Shown: piece by piece, positions 17,644-26,392 of the stretch | How positions within the stretch are numbered: position 1 is the stretch's first letter | Layout: each line of letters starts with the position of its first letter | Source: Mycolicibacterium brumae | GTDB lineage: Bacteria > Actinomycetota > Actinomycetes > Mycobacteriales > Mycobacteriaceae | Direction of reading: 5' to 3' | Assembly (NCBI RefSeq): GCF_025215495.1 | Contig: NZ_CP104302.1 | Span: 2,914,001-2,978,000 of the forward strand | DNA: 64,000 nucleotides | Notes under the pieces: generated by a model | What the model was told of the DNA's origin: nothing | What the model saw: the letters and a program-made list of their open reading frames with translations, nothing else | Databases searched by the model: none | Made by a program: the position numbers and the translations under genes

Positions 17644-17661
17644 CTATATAGATTGATCTAG
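17644..17661. promoter_or_regulatory. Motif A operator, copy 2
   Basis: CTATATAGATTGATCTAG, 28 bp before the membrane-protein start at 17690. It shares its intergenic region with motif B copy 4. Confidence 0.8.
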
Positions 17662-17689
17662 TATTCGCTACTACCGAAGGAGCCTCTGG

Positions 17690-18436
17690 ATGGCTGACGT
17701 CGCACGACCGTTTGATTTGAATGCCAAGACCCAGCGATGGTTCGTGGCACTGGGGATGGCTGCCGTGCCGGTGATGTTCATCGGACTCGTCATGGCTCGG
17801 GTGCTCGCGCCGGCGCACAACGCAACCTGGAGTGCCGAGCAGATCGTCGAGATCTACGCCGAGAACTACAGCATGATCCAGCTCGGGTGTGTGCTGGCGA
17901 TGTTCGCGTTTGCCCTGTGGGGACCGTGGACCGCCGTGATCTCGATGTGGATCTGGCGGATGGAATCCCGTCGCTACCCCATCCTGACCTTCGCCACGCT
18001 GATCCTCACCGCGATCAACATCATGGTGGTCGAGTTCATGGCGATCCTGTACGCGGTCACTGGGTTCCGAGCCGGCCAGGTTTCGCCCGACATCACCTTG
18101 ACGCTCAACGACCTCGCCTGGTTCGTCTACTACTTCACCTGGCCGCCGTACATCCTGTGGCTCATCGCCATTGCCGTCGCCATCTTCCGCGACCAGAACT
18201 CGCCGACGATTCTCCCCCGCTGGCTCGGATGGCTGACCATCGCGCAGGTCGTGATCATCCTGCCGAACGCGGTGCAGACGTTTCCGTGGGCCCTGCAAGG
18301 AGTCTTCGCCTGGGATGGGCTGATCTCGCACTGGGGCGTGGCGACATTCCACGGCGTGTGGACCCTGGTGATCGCCTTCTACATCCTGCAGGCCATCTCC
18401 CGGGAGGAGAAAACCCTGCAAGCGGCACAGGCGTGA
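17690..18436 (+). CDS. Multi-pass integral membrane protein
   Basis: A 248-residue protein with about six hydrophobic segments, e.g. VALGMAAVPVMFIGLVMARV (residues 20-40), LGCVLAMFAFALWGPWTAVI, FATLILTAINIMVVEFMAIL, YFTWPPYILWLIAIAVAIF and WLTIAQVVIILPN. It belongs to no transporter family I can name. GAAGGAG before the ATG supports the start, and motif A is directly upstream. Position in the catabolic regulon suggests a role in uptake, sensing or membrane steps for the same substrate. It is monocistronic and ends at a strong hairpin. Confidence 0.85.
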   Translation: MADVARPFDLNAKTQRWFVALGMAAVPVMFIGLVMARVLAPAHNATWSAEQIVEIYAENYSMIQLGCVLAMFAFALWGPWTAVISMWIWRMESRRYPILTFATLILTAINIMVVEFMAILYAVTGFRAGQVSPDITLTLNDLAWFVYYFTWPPYILWLIAIAVAIFRDQNSPTILPRWLGWLTIAQVVIILPNAVQTFPWALQGVFAWDGLISHWGVATFHGVWTLVIAFYILQAISREEKTLQAAQA

Positions 18437-18442
18437 CCGAGC

Positions 18443-18479
18443 CGGAAGGCCACGACCCCAGCGGGGACGTGGCCTTCCG
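18443..18479. terminator. Bidirectional hairpin terminator
   Basis: CGGAAGGCCACG and CGTGGCCTTCCG form a perfect 12-bp stem with a 13-base loop, between the convergent genes ending at 18436 and 18481. Confidence 0.8.
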
Positions 18480-18480
18480 C

Positions 18481-19329
18481 TTAGGACGAGGTCTTCTCCC
18501 CGAATGTCTTCTGCATGAATCCGGGGTCGATGAGCATGCCGTGCACCTGCTGGTTGTGGCTGTGGCACAGCTGGTGATAGGCGAACGCGGTCTGCTGGGC
18601 ATTGGCCCGGCCCTGGTTGTCCTGGGCGACGTTGACGGCCTCTTTCGCGAGTTTCAGTGCGAACAGCGGCTTTTCGGCGATCTTCGACGCCAGTTCCAGG
18701 GTGTGCGCCTGCAGTTCGTCGGCGGGCACGACGTGGTTGACCATGCCGAGGGTGTGCAGCTCGGCCGCGGTGAGGAAGTCGGCGGTGAACAACATCTCCT
18801 TGGCCTTGCGCGCACCGACCTCGAAGGGGTGGTTGAAGAACTCCGCGCCGGAGATGCCCATCGAGACGGTGTTGTCCTGGAACAGCGCGTCCTCGGCGGC
18901 GACGATGAGGTCACACGGCCACACCAGCATCAACCCGCCGGAGATGCATTTGCCCTGCACAGAGGCGATGGTCGGTTTGGGCAGGTTGCGCCAGCGTTCG
19001 CTGAGCCCGACGTACATCTCCTTCTCGAAGGCCATCATCGACTCGGCGCCCGCGCACCCGACGCCGCACCAGGTGCCGACGCGGTCGTGGTCGGTGAACA
19101 CCTGAACGGCGTCGGAATCGCGCAGGTCGTGCCCGGCGGAGAAGTGCGGGCCGTTGGCGGCCAGGATGATCACGCTGACCGAATCATCCTGGGCCGCGGC
19201 ATTGAACGCGTCGTTGAGTTCGTAGAGCATCCGCACGCTTTGGGCGTTGCGGGCCTCCGGCCGGTTCAGCACGATCCGGACGACCTTGTCGGCCGGGCGT
19301 TCGTAGCAGATGGTCTCGAACTCGGTCAT
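18481..19329 (-). CDS. Crotonase-fold (enoyl-CoA hydratase-like) protein
   Basis: A 282-residue crotonase-superfamily protein: VLNRPEARNAQSVRMLYEL, oxyanion-hole segments HFSAGHDLRD and GKCISGGLMLVWPCDLIVAA, then FNHPFEVGARKAKEMLF. The two glutamates used by true hydratases (GG-C-E-L and the later P-E) are not at their usual places; those positions read GGLML and DNTVS. It may catalyse another crotonase reaction such as isomerisation, decarboxylation or C-C hydrolysis. It is the last gene of the five-gene unit starting at 25473, with a 2-bp gap to the aldehyde dehydrogenase. Confidence 0.88.
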   Translation of the reverse strand: MTEFETICYERPADKVVRIVLNRPEARNAQSVRMLYELNDAFNAAAQDDSVSVIILAANGPHFSAGHDLRDSDAVQVFTDHDRVGTWCGVGCAGAESMMAFEKEMYVGLSERWRNLPKPTIASVQGKCISGGLMLVWPCDLIVAAEDALFQDNTVSMGISGAEFFNHPFEVGARKAKEMLFTADFLTAAELHTLGMVNHVVPADELQAHTLELASKIAEKPLFALKLAKEAVNVAQDNQGRANAQQTAFAYHQLCHSHNQQVHGMLIDPGFMQKTFGEKTSS

Positions 19330-19331
19330 GC

Positions 19332-20822
19332 TCAGCCCTTCTCGTCGGCGAGCCGGGAGGTGGTGTCGGCCAGCACGGCGGTGACGGTGCCGGCGGCGGT
19401 GGCGACTCGCTCCGGGGTCAACGGCGGGGTGAAGGCCGCCGCGAACGGGGTCGGCAGCTCACTTTGGGCGACCGGACGCTGATGGGAGAACGTGTCGAAG
19501 CCGGCCTTGCCGTGATAAGCCCCCGACCCGCTGACCCCGACGCCCCCGAACGGCACCGCGTCGTTGATGTAGGCCAGGCCGAAGTCGTTGCGAGACAACG
19601 CGCCCGAGGTGGTGTCGCGCAGGAAACGCTGGAACGCCTCGGTGTCGCCGCCGTACCAGTACGACGACAGCGGGTGCTCGCCGGCCGCGGCGTAGGCGAT
19701 GGCCTCCTCGACGTCGTCGTAGGTGTGCAGCACCAGCACGGGCCCGAAGATCTCCTCGGTGTGGATGGCGGCGTCGGCGGGCACGTCGAGCAGCAGGGTC
19801 GGCGGGATCCGCCGGGACACCGGATCGGGCAGCCGGTCACGCTCATCGTCGGGGGCGATGACGATCTCGGTGGCGCCCTTGGACTTGGCGTCCTCGATCA
19901 GTCCCAGCACGCGGCCGTAGTTGGCGTCGTTGATGATTGAGACCACGTCGGGGTTCTCGGCGTAGGTCGGGAAGTGCGCGCGCACCGCGGCTCGGTAGGC
20001 GTCGACGAACGTCTGCTTTCCCGCCGCGGGGACGAAGGCGTAGTCCGGGCAGAGGCACACCTGTCCGTTGTTGACGTGCCGGGCGGCGGCCAGCCGCGTT
20101 GCGGCGTCGGCGATGTCGGCGTCGGGGGCGACGATCGCCGGGTTCTTGCCGCCGAGTTCCAGGGTGACCGGCACCAGGTTTCTCGCGGCGGCGACGCCGA
20201 CGATGCGGCCGACCTTGGATGAGCCGGTGAAGAAGATGTGGTCCAGCCGCAGGTCGGTGAACGCGGTGGCGGTGGCCAGGCCGCCGTTGACGACCACCAC
20301 CTCTTCCGGGGCCATCCGGGAGGCGACCGCGCGGGCGAACACCTCGCCGGTGCGCGGGGTCATGTCGGAGAACTTGATCATCACCCGGTTGCCGGCGGCC
20401 AGGGCCTCCACGGTGGGGGTGAAGGCCAGCACCACCGGGAAGTTCCACGGCGCGATGACGCCGACGACGCCCTTGGGGCGGTTCTGCACGTAGGTCGGGA
20501 ACGCCCCGCCCAACCCGCCGGGGACCTCGACGGGGGCCATCCAGGCCTCCAGGTTCTCCCGGTCGTAGGCGATGGTGCCCATGCCGCCGAGGATGTCGAG
20601 TTCCAGGGAGGTGGTGGCGGGCCGGCTGCCGAAGTCGGCGTCCAGGGCGGCGGTGAGTTCGTCGGCGTGCTCCAGGACGGCGGCGATGAACCGATTGATC
20701 CGGTCGCGGCGGACCTGCGCCGACGGGATGGGGTCGGCGGCCTGGGCGGCGCGCTGGGCGTCGAGCAGCCGCTGCAGTTCGGCGGGGCTCACGTCGGTGA
20801 CGGTGTCGGCGGTGATGGTCAT
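19332..20822 (-). CDS. Aldehyde dehydrogenase (coniferyl-aldehyde type)
   Basis: A 496-residue NAD(P)-dependent aldehyde dehydrogenase. Motifs: VIAPWNFPVVL (cofactor), FFTGSSKVG, catalytic Glu in TLELGGKNPAI, catalytic Cys in NNGQVCLCPDY, and EEIFGPVLVLHTY. The length and early FGSRPATTSLE segment resemble coniferyl/fatty-aldehyde dehydrogenases. It should oxidise an aldehyde intermediate to the acid that the neighbouring acyl-CoA synthetase could activate. Start MTITADTVTD at 20822 follows GGAGTTTGCCCAC. It is fourth in the 25473-18481 operon, 53 bp after the synthetase. Confidence 0.92.
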   Translation of the reverse strand: MTITADTVTDVSPAELQRLLDAQRAAQAADPIPSAQVRRDRINRFIAAVLEHADELTAALDADFGSRPATTSLELDILGGMGTIAYDRENLEAWMAPVEVPGGLGGAFPTYVQNRPKGVVGVIAPWNFPVVLAFTPTVEALAAGNRVMIKFSDMTPRTGEVFARAVASRMAPEEVVVVNGGLATATAFTDLRLDHIFFTGSSKVGRIVGVAAARNLVPVTLELGGKNPAIVAPDADIADAATRLAAARHVNNGQVCLCPDYAFVPAAGKQTFVDAYRAAVRAHFPTYAENPDVVSIINDANYGRVLGLIEDAKSKGATEIVIAPDDERDRLPDPVSRRIPPTLLLDVPADAAIHTEEIFGPVLVLHTYDDVEEAIAYAAAGEHPLSSYWYGGDTEAFQRFLRDTTSGALSRNDFGLAYINDAVPFGGVGVSGSGAYHGKAGFDTFSHQRPVAQSELPTPFAAAFTPPLTPERVATAAGTVTAVLADTTSRLADEKG

Positions 20823-20875
20823 GTGGGCAAACTCCTTGAGTTCAGCGAGATTTCGACGGTCAGGCGGTTCGACGG

Positions 20876-22531
20876 TCAGACGGGTAGCGCGGATCCGGCG
20901 GCGAGGTCCTTGGCCCACCGGTAGTCGGCCTTGCCGGCCGGGCTGCGCAGCACCGCGGGGACCCGGATGAAGGCTTTCGGCAGCTTGTAGCGGGCCAGCC
21001 GGGTTTTGGTGTCGGCGAGCAGTTCTGCGTCGGTTGGGTCCTGGCCGGGTTTGGTGGCGACGATGGCGACGACTTCGCTGCCCCACCGTTCGCTGGGCCG
21101 GCCGACCACGACCACGTCCTGGATGCCCGGGTGCGCGATCAGCGCGTGCTCGACCTCTTCGGCGAAGATCTTCTCCCCGCCTGAGTTGATGGTGACCGAG
21201 TCCCGGCCGAGCAGTTCGACGGTGTTGTCGGCGAGGTGCCGGGCCCGGTCGCCGGGCAACGCCATCCGTCGTCCGTCGACCTCGACGAAGGTGCGTTCGG
21301 TCTTGGCCTGATCGTTGAGGTAGCCGAGTGGGATCTGGTTCTCCCGGGCCAGCCACCCGGTCGCCGGGTCGCCGGGTTCCAGGACGCGGGTGTGGTCCTC
21401 GGCGACGACGCAGGTGCCGGCGGCGGGTAGGAACGATCCCGAGGTGGCGGGTGCGGCGGCGGTGCTGATGTTGGTCAGCTGCGATCCGGTCTCCGAGGAG
21501 CCGGCCACATCGGCGATGACGGCTTGCGGCAGCAGCGTCAGGATGCGCTGCTTGACCGAGGCGCTGGTGATCGCGCCACCCACACCGACCAGTTGCACAC
21601 TCGCGCCGGAATAGTCGCCGCGCTCGAACTCGTCGCACAACGGGGTGGCAAAAGCATTGCCCACCATGTTCATTCGCTGCACGCCTTCACGGTCGATCAG
21701 CTCCCAGATCGCGGGCGCGTCGAGTTTGTCGACGACATCGGGGAACACGAGTTTCCCGCCGCCGAGCAGCCCGGCCAGCGCCATCCACTGGGCGGCGCCG
21801 TGCATGAGAGGCGGCAGCGGCAGCACCACCGCCGGCTCGGACTGGGCGATCAGCGCGGCGCCCTCGGCGACGGTGTCGACCTCGAAGGTGCCTTCCGGCA
21901 GGAACGCGCCGATCCCACTTTCCAGGATGCCGGCCTGGGTCCACAGCACGCCCTTGGGCATGCCGGTGGTGCCGCCGGTGTAAAGCACGTACAGGTCGTC
22001 GGGGTCGGGTTCGACGTCGGGGCGCGCCGGGCTGGCCGACGCCAACGCCTGCTCGTAGTCCAATGCCCCGGGCAGCAGCGCGTTTCCGGATTCATCGGCG
22101 ACCTGCAGCAGCAAGGCCGGCGGGTGCTCCAAGTCGGGCAGCACCGCGGCCAGGGTCGGCGCGAACCGGGCGTGGTAGATGATCGCGCGGGCGTTCGCGT
22201 CGTTGAACAGGTACGCGAGTTCGGCTTCCACGTAGCGGTAGTTGACATTGAGCGACGCGGCGCGGGCGGCCGCGGCGCCGAGCATGCCTTCGACGTACTC
22301 GTTGCCGTTGAGCAGGTACAGCGCGACGTGGTCCTGCCCGGACTCCCACGGCTGCAGGCTTGCTCGGCGCTGGTGGATGGTGATGCCTTGGGACAGCAGC
22401 AGATTCGCCAGCCTGTTGACCCGCTCGGACAGCGCGGCGAAGGTGAGTCGGCGGTCCCGGAAGACGAGGCACTCCCGGTCCGGGAGCGCGTCGGCGACCT
22501 CGGCGAACAACGCGGCGTGGTTGTATCGCAT
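20876..22531 (-). CDS. Acyl-CoA synthetase (AMP-forming, FadD-like)
   Basis: A 551-residue ANL-superfamily enzyme that adenylates a carboxylic acid and couples it to CoA. The phosphate-binding motif is YTGGTTGMPKGVLW; a core motif is SSETGSQLTNIS; the hinge region reads LLGRDSVTINSGGEKIFAEE; the C-terminal Lys region is SPAGKADYRW. It resembles mycobacterial FadD enzymes for cyclic or steroid-derived acids more than long-chain ones (inference). It is third in the operon, 7 bp after the ThDP enzyme gene. It probably starts CoA-dependent breakdown of the regulon's substrate. Confidence 0.93.
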   Translation of the reverse strand: MRYNHAALFAEVADALPDRECLVFRDRRLTFAALSERVNRLANLLLSQGITIHQRRASLQPWESGQDHVALYLLNGNEYVEGMLGAAAARAASLNVNYRYVEAELAYLFNDANARAIIYHARFAPTLAAVLPDLEHPPALLLQVADESGNALLPGALDYEQALASASPARPDVEPDPDDLYVLYTGGTTGMPKGVLWTQAGILESGIGAFLPEGTFEVDTVAEGAALIAQSEPAVVLPLPPLMHGAAQWMALAGLLGGGKLVFPDVVDKLDAPAIWELIDREGVQRMNMVGNAFATPLCDEFERGDYSGASVQLVGVGGAITSASVKQRILTLLPQAVIADVAGSSETGSQLTNISTAAAPATSGSFLPAAGTCVVAEDHTRVLEPGDPATGWLARENQIPLGYLNDQAKTERTFVEVDGRRMALPGDRARHLADNTVELLGRDSVTINSGGEKIFAEEVEHALIAHPGIQDVVVVGRPSERWGSEVVAIVATKPGQDPTDAELLADTKTRLARYKLPKAFIRVPAVLRSPAGKADYRWAKDLAAGSALPV

Positions 22532-22538
22532 GCCGGGC

Positions 22539-24236
22539 CTACTTGGTTCGGACGTCGACCAGGGCCTGGCGGCGTTCGTCGCGGACCACCCGCAGCGCCT
22601 CCTTGAGCGCGGCTTCCAGTTCGCTGCGGCGATGCACGGTCACCCCGTAACCACCTGTGGCGGTGCAGAAGTCGGCGAAGTTCGGCGACGGCGAGAGATC
22701 CGAGAAGCGTCCCTCGGCGGTGGCGACCGCCTCGCCCTGCGGATAGACCAGCTGGGTCGCCATATCCACTGCCCACCAGTTGCTGTTGTTGGCGATGATG
22801 GTCAGCACCGGCAGGTTGTGTTTGGCGGCGGCGTGGTGGCACGCCGCGGGGTTGGCGAACATGTAGGCGCCATCGCCCAGGGTGGCGATGACCGTGCGCT
22901 CCGGCGCGGCGTACTGGGCGCCGAGCGCGGCCGGCAGGCCCCAGCCCAGCCCACCGGACGCCGGCAGGAAGTAGTAGGTGCCGGGCTCGGTTCGGTTGAG
23001 CAGGCACGCGGTTGAGACGTATTCGTTGAACACGATGTCGTCCGCCTCGAGCAGTTCGCCGAGGACCGCCGAGATCGCCGCCGACGTGATGGGCTCATCG
23101 TCGGATTGGCTGTTCTCGTCGCGGCGCTGGGCGTCGATGCGGCCCTGACGCGCCGCGGCGACGGCGCGGATCTCCTCGGAACGGCTTTGCTCGATGCGGT
23201 CGGCGCGGGCCTGCAGCGCCTCCGACAGCCGGGTGAGGAATGCGGCCGGGGTTGCGCTGATGTTGAGATCGGAGCGATGGGACCGGATCGGGTAGGTCGA
23301 GTACAGCGGGTCGACGCCGACCTGAGCGATGTAAGTGTCGGCCGGCGGTGGCGTGTGCGTCTCCATCCACGGCACATCGCTTTCCAGGAACACGATGACA
23401 TCGGCTCGGGCGAAGACGGTTTCGGCCACATCCATGTTGGCGACGCGGTGCGGATGGTTGTACGGCACGTTCAGGTACCGGGCCCAGGGGTCGGCGACGC
23501 CGATCCCGAACCGGGTGGCGCAGTCGCTGAGCAGTTCGACGGATTCGGGTTCGATTCCGTTCGCCGTGGCGACGATGACCGGGAACTGCGCGTCAGCGAT
23601 CCGGTCGGCGAGCGCTTCGATCGCGTCGGGATCGGGTTGCACGGTGCCCGGAACCGGGGTGCGCGCAACCGGCACCGCCGGGTCTTGGGCCGCTTCGGCG
23701 AGGACCTCACGGGGCAGGGCGAGGTATACCGGCCCCCGCGGGTGCGCGCTGGCGACGCTGACGGCGCGGTCGACGACGGACTCGACCTGTCGCGGGTCGC
23801 GCAGCTCGTAGTCCCACTTGACGAACTCGCGGACCAGGCTCGCCTGGTCGAACATCTCCTGGGACCAGTGAATGGGCAGGTCGCGGGCGCCGACAACGCC
23901 ACCTTCGAGGATCGGTGAGCGCCCGGCGGTGACCAGCAGTGGAATCCGGTCGCGGGAGGCGTTGGCCACCGAGCACGCGGCGTTCGCCGTGCCGACGTTG
24001 ACGTGCAGCATGAGCGCCTGCGGTTTGCCGGTCACCAGAGCGGCGCCGTGGGCCATGCCGCCGGCCAGGTTCTCGTGCGCGCACAGCACGGGCGTCGGCA
24101 GTGCCGGATCGTTGTCCTTGTTGAGGGCGTAGGCCTCGACGATCGGCGCGAAGTCGGTCCCCGCATTGACGAAGAAGTATTCGATGCCGTGCTCGACGAG
24201 CGCGTTGAGGTAGCGGGTGGCGACGGTCTGCGACAT
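22539..24236 (-). CDS. Thiamine-diphosphate-dependent enzyme (acetolactate-synthase-like)
   Basis: A 565-residue ThDP enzyme. The N-terminal domain has FFVNAGTDFAPIVE and the cofactor-activating Glu in CAHENLAGGMAHG; the C-terminal domain has the Mg/ThDP motif TLGDGAYMFANPAA ending in IIANNSNW. Relatives include acetolactate synthase, benzoylformate decarboxylase and 2-hydroxyacyl-CoA lyase. With an aldehyde dehydrogenase and an acyl-CoA synthetase in the same operon, a 2-keto-acid decarboxylase or 2-hydroxyacyl-CoA lyase releasing an aldehyde is the attractive guess. It lies 46 bp after the amidohydrolase. Confidence 0.9.
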   Translation of the reverse strand: MSQTVATRYLNALVEHGIEYFFVNAGTDFAPIVEAYALNKDNDPALPTPVLCAHENLAGGMAHGAALVTGKPQALMLHVNVGTANAACSVANASRDRIPLLVTAGRSPILEGGVVGARDLPIHWSQEMFDQASLVREFVKWDYELRDPRQVESVVDRAVSVASAHPRGPVYLALPREVLAEAAQDPAVPVARTPVPGTVQPDPDAIEALADRIADAQFPVIVATANGIEPESVELLSDCATRFGIGVADPWARYLNVPYNHPHRVANMDVAETVFARADVIVFLESDVPWMETHTPPPADTYIAQVGVDPLYSTYPIRSHRSDLNISATPAAFLTRLSEALQARADRIEQSRSEEIRAVAAARQGRIDAQRRDENSQSDDEPITSAAISAVLGELLEADDIVFNEYVSTACLLNRTEPGTYYFLPASGGLGWGLPAALGAQYAAPERTVIATLGDGAYMFANPAACHHAAAKHNLPVLTIIANNSNWWAVDMATQLVYPQGEAVATAEGRFSDLSPSPNFADFCTATGGYGVTVHRRSELEAALKEALRVVRDERRQALVDVRTK

Positions 24237-24282
24237 GGTGTCTTTCTTGTTTGTGGCCTGGTTCTGCTCGGTCAGGTGCGGG

Positions 24283-25473
24283 TCAGGGCAGCAGCCACTC
24301 GGCGTTGGTGCGGAAGAACTTTGTGGTGATCTCTTCGCCCAACGGCTCGACCTTGGCCAGCATCTTGTTCATCGAGTCCTTGGTGCCCTCGACATGCGGG
24401 TAGTCGGTCGAGTAGCAGAACACGTCGGCCAGGTCCGGGTCGTCCTGGATGTAGCGGTCGACGGGCTCGAAGTTGAACGGCGACACCCGGATATTGCGCC
24501 GCACGTACTCCGAGGGCTTGAGCTCCATCTTGGCGGCGTGCGAGCCCGGGAAGACCTGGCAGTACATGTCCATCCGGCGACAGGCCGGGCCGACCCAGTG
24601 CGCGCCGACCTCGAACAGGCCGAACCGCAGCCGCGGGAATCGCTCGAACACGCCGCCGAGCACCAGCGCGTTGACGTAGTTGTCGATGGCCATGTGGCAG
24701 GTGGCGAACATGCCGATGTTGGTGTTGGGGATCTCCGGAGACTGGAACAGGTCCTGGAAGGTCTCGGCGAAGGTCCAGCGCGGATCCAGGAAGAAGAACT
24801 CGGTGCCGATGTGCAGGGTGGCGGCGACGTCGTTCTCCTCCAACATCTTCCACAGCGGATCCATCAGGGAGTGCGCCGGGGAGACGCCGCCGGGCGGGAC
24901 GTCGGCCTGCAGGTAGACGCCCTTGACGCCGCCGTCGATGAGCCGGCGGACCTCGTCGGTCATCTCGGTGATGTCATTGCTGGTGGGGATGATGCCGACG
25001 GCGCGGACCCGGCCGTCGTTGAGGCTGGCGTTCTCGATCGCGAAATCGTTGTAGGCGCGCAGGAACATCTGGGCGAACTCCGGACGGGACAGGCCCTCGA
25101 GCATCGAGGTGTCGCCGCCGAAGCGCTGCTCGAAGCCGAAGTCGTCCATGCCGCCGACCATCATCGCGGCGATCGCGGTGGTCGGGAAGACGAGCTGCTT
25201 TTCGATGCCCATGGTGTCGAGCACCTCGACGCGGCGGGTCAGGTCGATGGCGCTGGGGGCCTTGGGGCCCTTTACCTTCCACACCGAGTCCTCGTCGATG
25301 TCCATATCGTCTTCGACGTCGACGTGCATGTTGGTGTCGGTGGGATCCGGGCGCAGCCGGTCGACGGCCTCGAAGAGGTTGCCCATGATCCGGCCGGCCT
25401 GGCCGAAGTAATCACCGAGCCGGGTGCTCGGGATCATCTCGTGTGCGTCGACGTCGTGAGCAAGGACCTTCAT
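24283..25473 (-). CDS. Amidohydrolase-2 family protein, first gene of the operon
   Basis: A 396-residue ACMSD-type metal hydrolase: VDAHEMIP at the start, TLHIGTEFFFLDPRW mid-protein, LFEVGAHWVGP and STDYPHVEGTKDS near the C-terminus. It is related to the protein at 15995-17479 but shorter. Such enzymes decarboxylate or hydrolyse products of ring cleavage. It leads the unit 25473-18481 (amidohydrolase, ThDP enzyme, acyl-CoA synthetase, aldehyde dehydrogenase, crotonase). Motif A at 25528-25545 lies 55 bp upstream; GGAGGTAATCCC precedes the ATG. Confidence 0.9.
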   Translation of the reverse strand: MKVLAHDVDAHEMIPSTRLGDYFGQAGRIMGNLFEAVDRLRPDPTDTNMHVDVEDDMDIDEDSVWKVKGPKAPSAIDLTRRVEVLDTMGIEKQLVFPTTAIAAMMVGGMDDFGFEQRFGGDTSMLEGLSRPEFAQMFLRAYNDFAIENASLNDGRVRAVGIIPTSNDITEMTDEVRRLIDGGVKGVYLQADVPPGGVSPAHSLMDPLWKMLEENDVAATLHIGTEFFFLDPRWTFAETFQDLFQSPEIPNTNIGMFATCHMAIDNYVNALVLGGVFERFPRLRFGLFEVGAHWVGPACRRMDMYCQVFPGSHAAKMELKPSEYVRRNIRVSPFNFEPVDRYIQDDPDLADVFCYSTDYPHVEGTKDSMNKMLAKVEPLGEEITTKFFRTNAEWLLP

Positions 25474-25527
25474 GGGATTACCTCCGGAGTAGCAAGTCGA
25501 TCGTGGGCTTGGAGCTGTCCAACCGGA

Positions 25528-25545
25528 CTAGATAGATTGTTCTAG
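25528..25545. promoter_or_regulatory. Motif A operator, copy 3
   Basis: CTAGATAGATTGTTCTAG, upstream of the five-gene catabolic operon beginning at 25473. Confidence 0.8.
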
Positions 25546-25593
25546 TTGTTAGCGTAATCACACTGGCGTCGCGGCGTCAAGAGTCTGAAAAAA

Positions 25594-25628
25594 CACCCCG
25601 CCACCGGGAAGTTCCCAGTGGCGGGGTG
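25594..25628 (-). terminator. Intrinsic terminator of the TetR gene
   Basis: CACCCCGCCAC and GTGGCGGGGTG form an 11-bp stem; on the minus strand it is followed by a run of six T. It lies 67 bp after the TetR stop. Confidence 0.85.
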
Positions 25629-25695
25629 CGGGAAAGCCGTCGCAGGTGGCAGCCCGGGGGCTGTCCGGTCCGCCTGCGCGGATAGGCCTTTCGTC

Positions 25696-26310
25696 TCAGC
25701 CGGCGGAGTCGGCGAGCCCGGCGGCGACGAGCGCCGAGGCGGCCCGGCCGGCGGTGTGCATCGGCTCGGCGGAGCGGATGGTGCGGGCCAGCAGCACCCC
25801 ACCCTCGATCAGGCAGAAGGTCTCGATGGCGACCTCGCGGGCCCGCTCGTCGGTCATGCCGGCTTCGACGAAGCGCTGCTTGAGCACGGTGAGCCAGGAT
25901 TCGAAGGCGTCCGCGGCAGCTTCGCGCATCACCTCGTCACTGTTGGCGACCTCCAGCGCGATCGTCGCAATGGGGCAGGCGTAGCCGAAGTCGGTGCCCT
26001 CCAGCAGCTGGGCTGCGCGCTCGAAGGAATCGGTGGTCGCCTCGACGACGTCGCGCCCCTCCGGATAGATCGATTCCAGGATGGTGCGGTAGCGGTCGCC
26101 GCCGTAGGTCAGCGCGGCCGCGCCGAGCTCCTGTTTCCCGCCGGGGAAGAAGTGATAGAGCGAGCCGTAGGGCGCTTCGGCGGCGGCCAGCACGGCTTTG
26201 ATGCCGGTGGCGCCGAAGCCCTGCCGGCTGAACAGATCCGTGGCGGATTCCAGCAGCCGAACCTTGGTGCCGGCCGGCTCCGTGCCGTTGGTGGTGGTAG
26301 TCACCTGCAT
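25696..26310 (-). CDS. TetR-family regulator (LmrA/YxaF-like), likely binder of motif A
   Basis: A 204-residue TetR protein. N-terminal HTH: LESATDLFSRQGFGATGIK, then APYGSLYHFFPGGKQELG, the signature of the LmrA/YxaF subgroup; the C-terminal domain (CPIATIALEVANSDEVMREA) fits the same subgroup. Motif A flanks it closely: copies at 26322-26339 and 26375-26392 lie in its 81-bp divergent promoter region, and another at 25528 is beyond its terminator. It is the best candidate for the regulator of the whole motif A set, acting as an autoregulated repressor released by a pathway ligand. That is inference from position. Confidence 0.9.
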   Translation of the reverse strand: MQVTTTTNGTEPAGTKVRLLESATDLFSRQGFGATGIKAVLAAAEAPYGSLYHFFPGGKQELGAAALTYGGDRYRTILESIYPEGRDVVEATTDSFERAAQLLEGTDFGYACPIATIALEVANSDEVMREAAADAFESWLTVLKQRFVEAGMTDERAREVAIETFCLIEGGVLLARTIRSAEPMHTAGRAASALVAAGLADSAG

Positions 26311-26321
26311 ATATTACCGCG

Positions 26322-26339
26322 CTAGATCAATCTGTCATG
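26322..26339. promoter_or_regulatory. Motif A operator, copy 4
   Basis: CTAGATCAATCTGTCATG; the reverse complement fits the consensus 3' half exactly (GATTGATCTAG). It lies 12 bp upstream of the TetR start at 26310. Confidence 0.72.
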
Positions 26340-26374
26340 TCTCCCGCGCAAACCATTGACTACGTCACACCTCA

Positions 26375-26392
26375 CTAGATAGATTAATCTAA
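26375..26392. promoter_or_regulatory. Motif A operator, copy 5, overlapping a start codon
   Basis: CTAGATAGATTAATCTAA. Its last base is the A of the NIPSNAP gene's ATG, so that mRNA must be leaderless or the start lies further in. Confidence 0.78.

Noticed and set aside
17737..19482. Very long plus-strand open frame (581 codons) spanning three genes
   Set aside because: It is antisense or out of frame to the membrane protein, crotonase and aldehyde dehydrogenase genes, is rich in Arg/Gly/His/Pro, and has no domain; typical of high-GC shadow frames.
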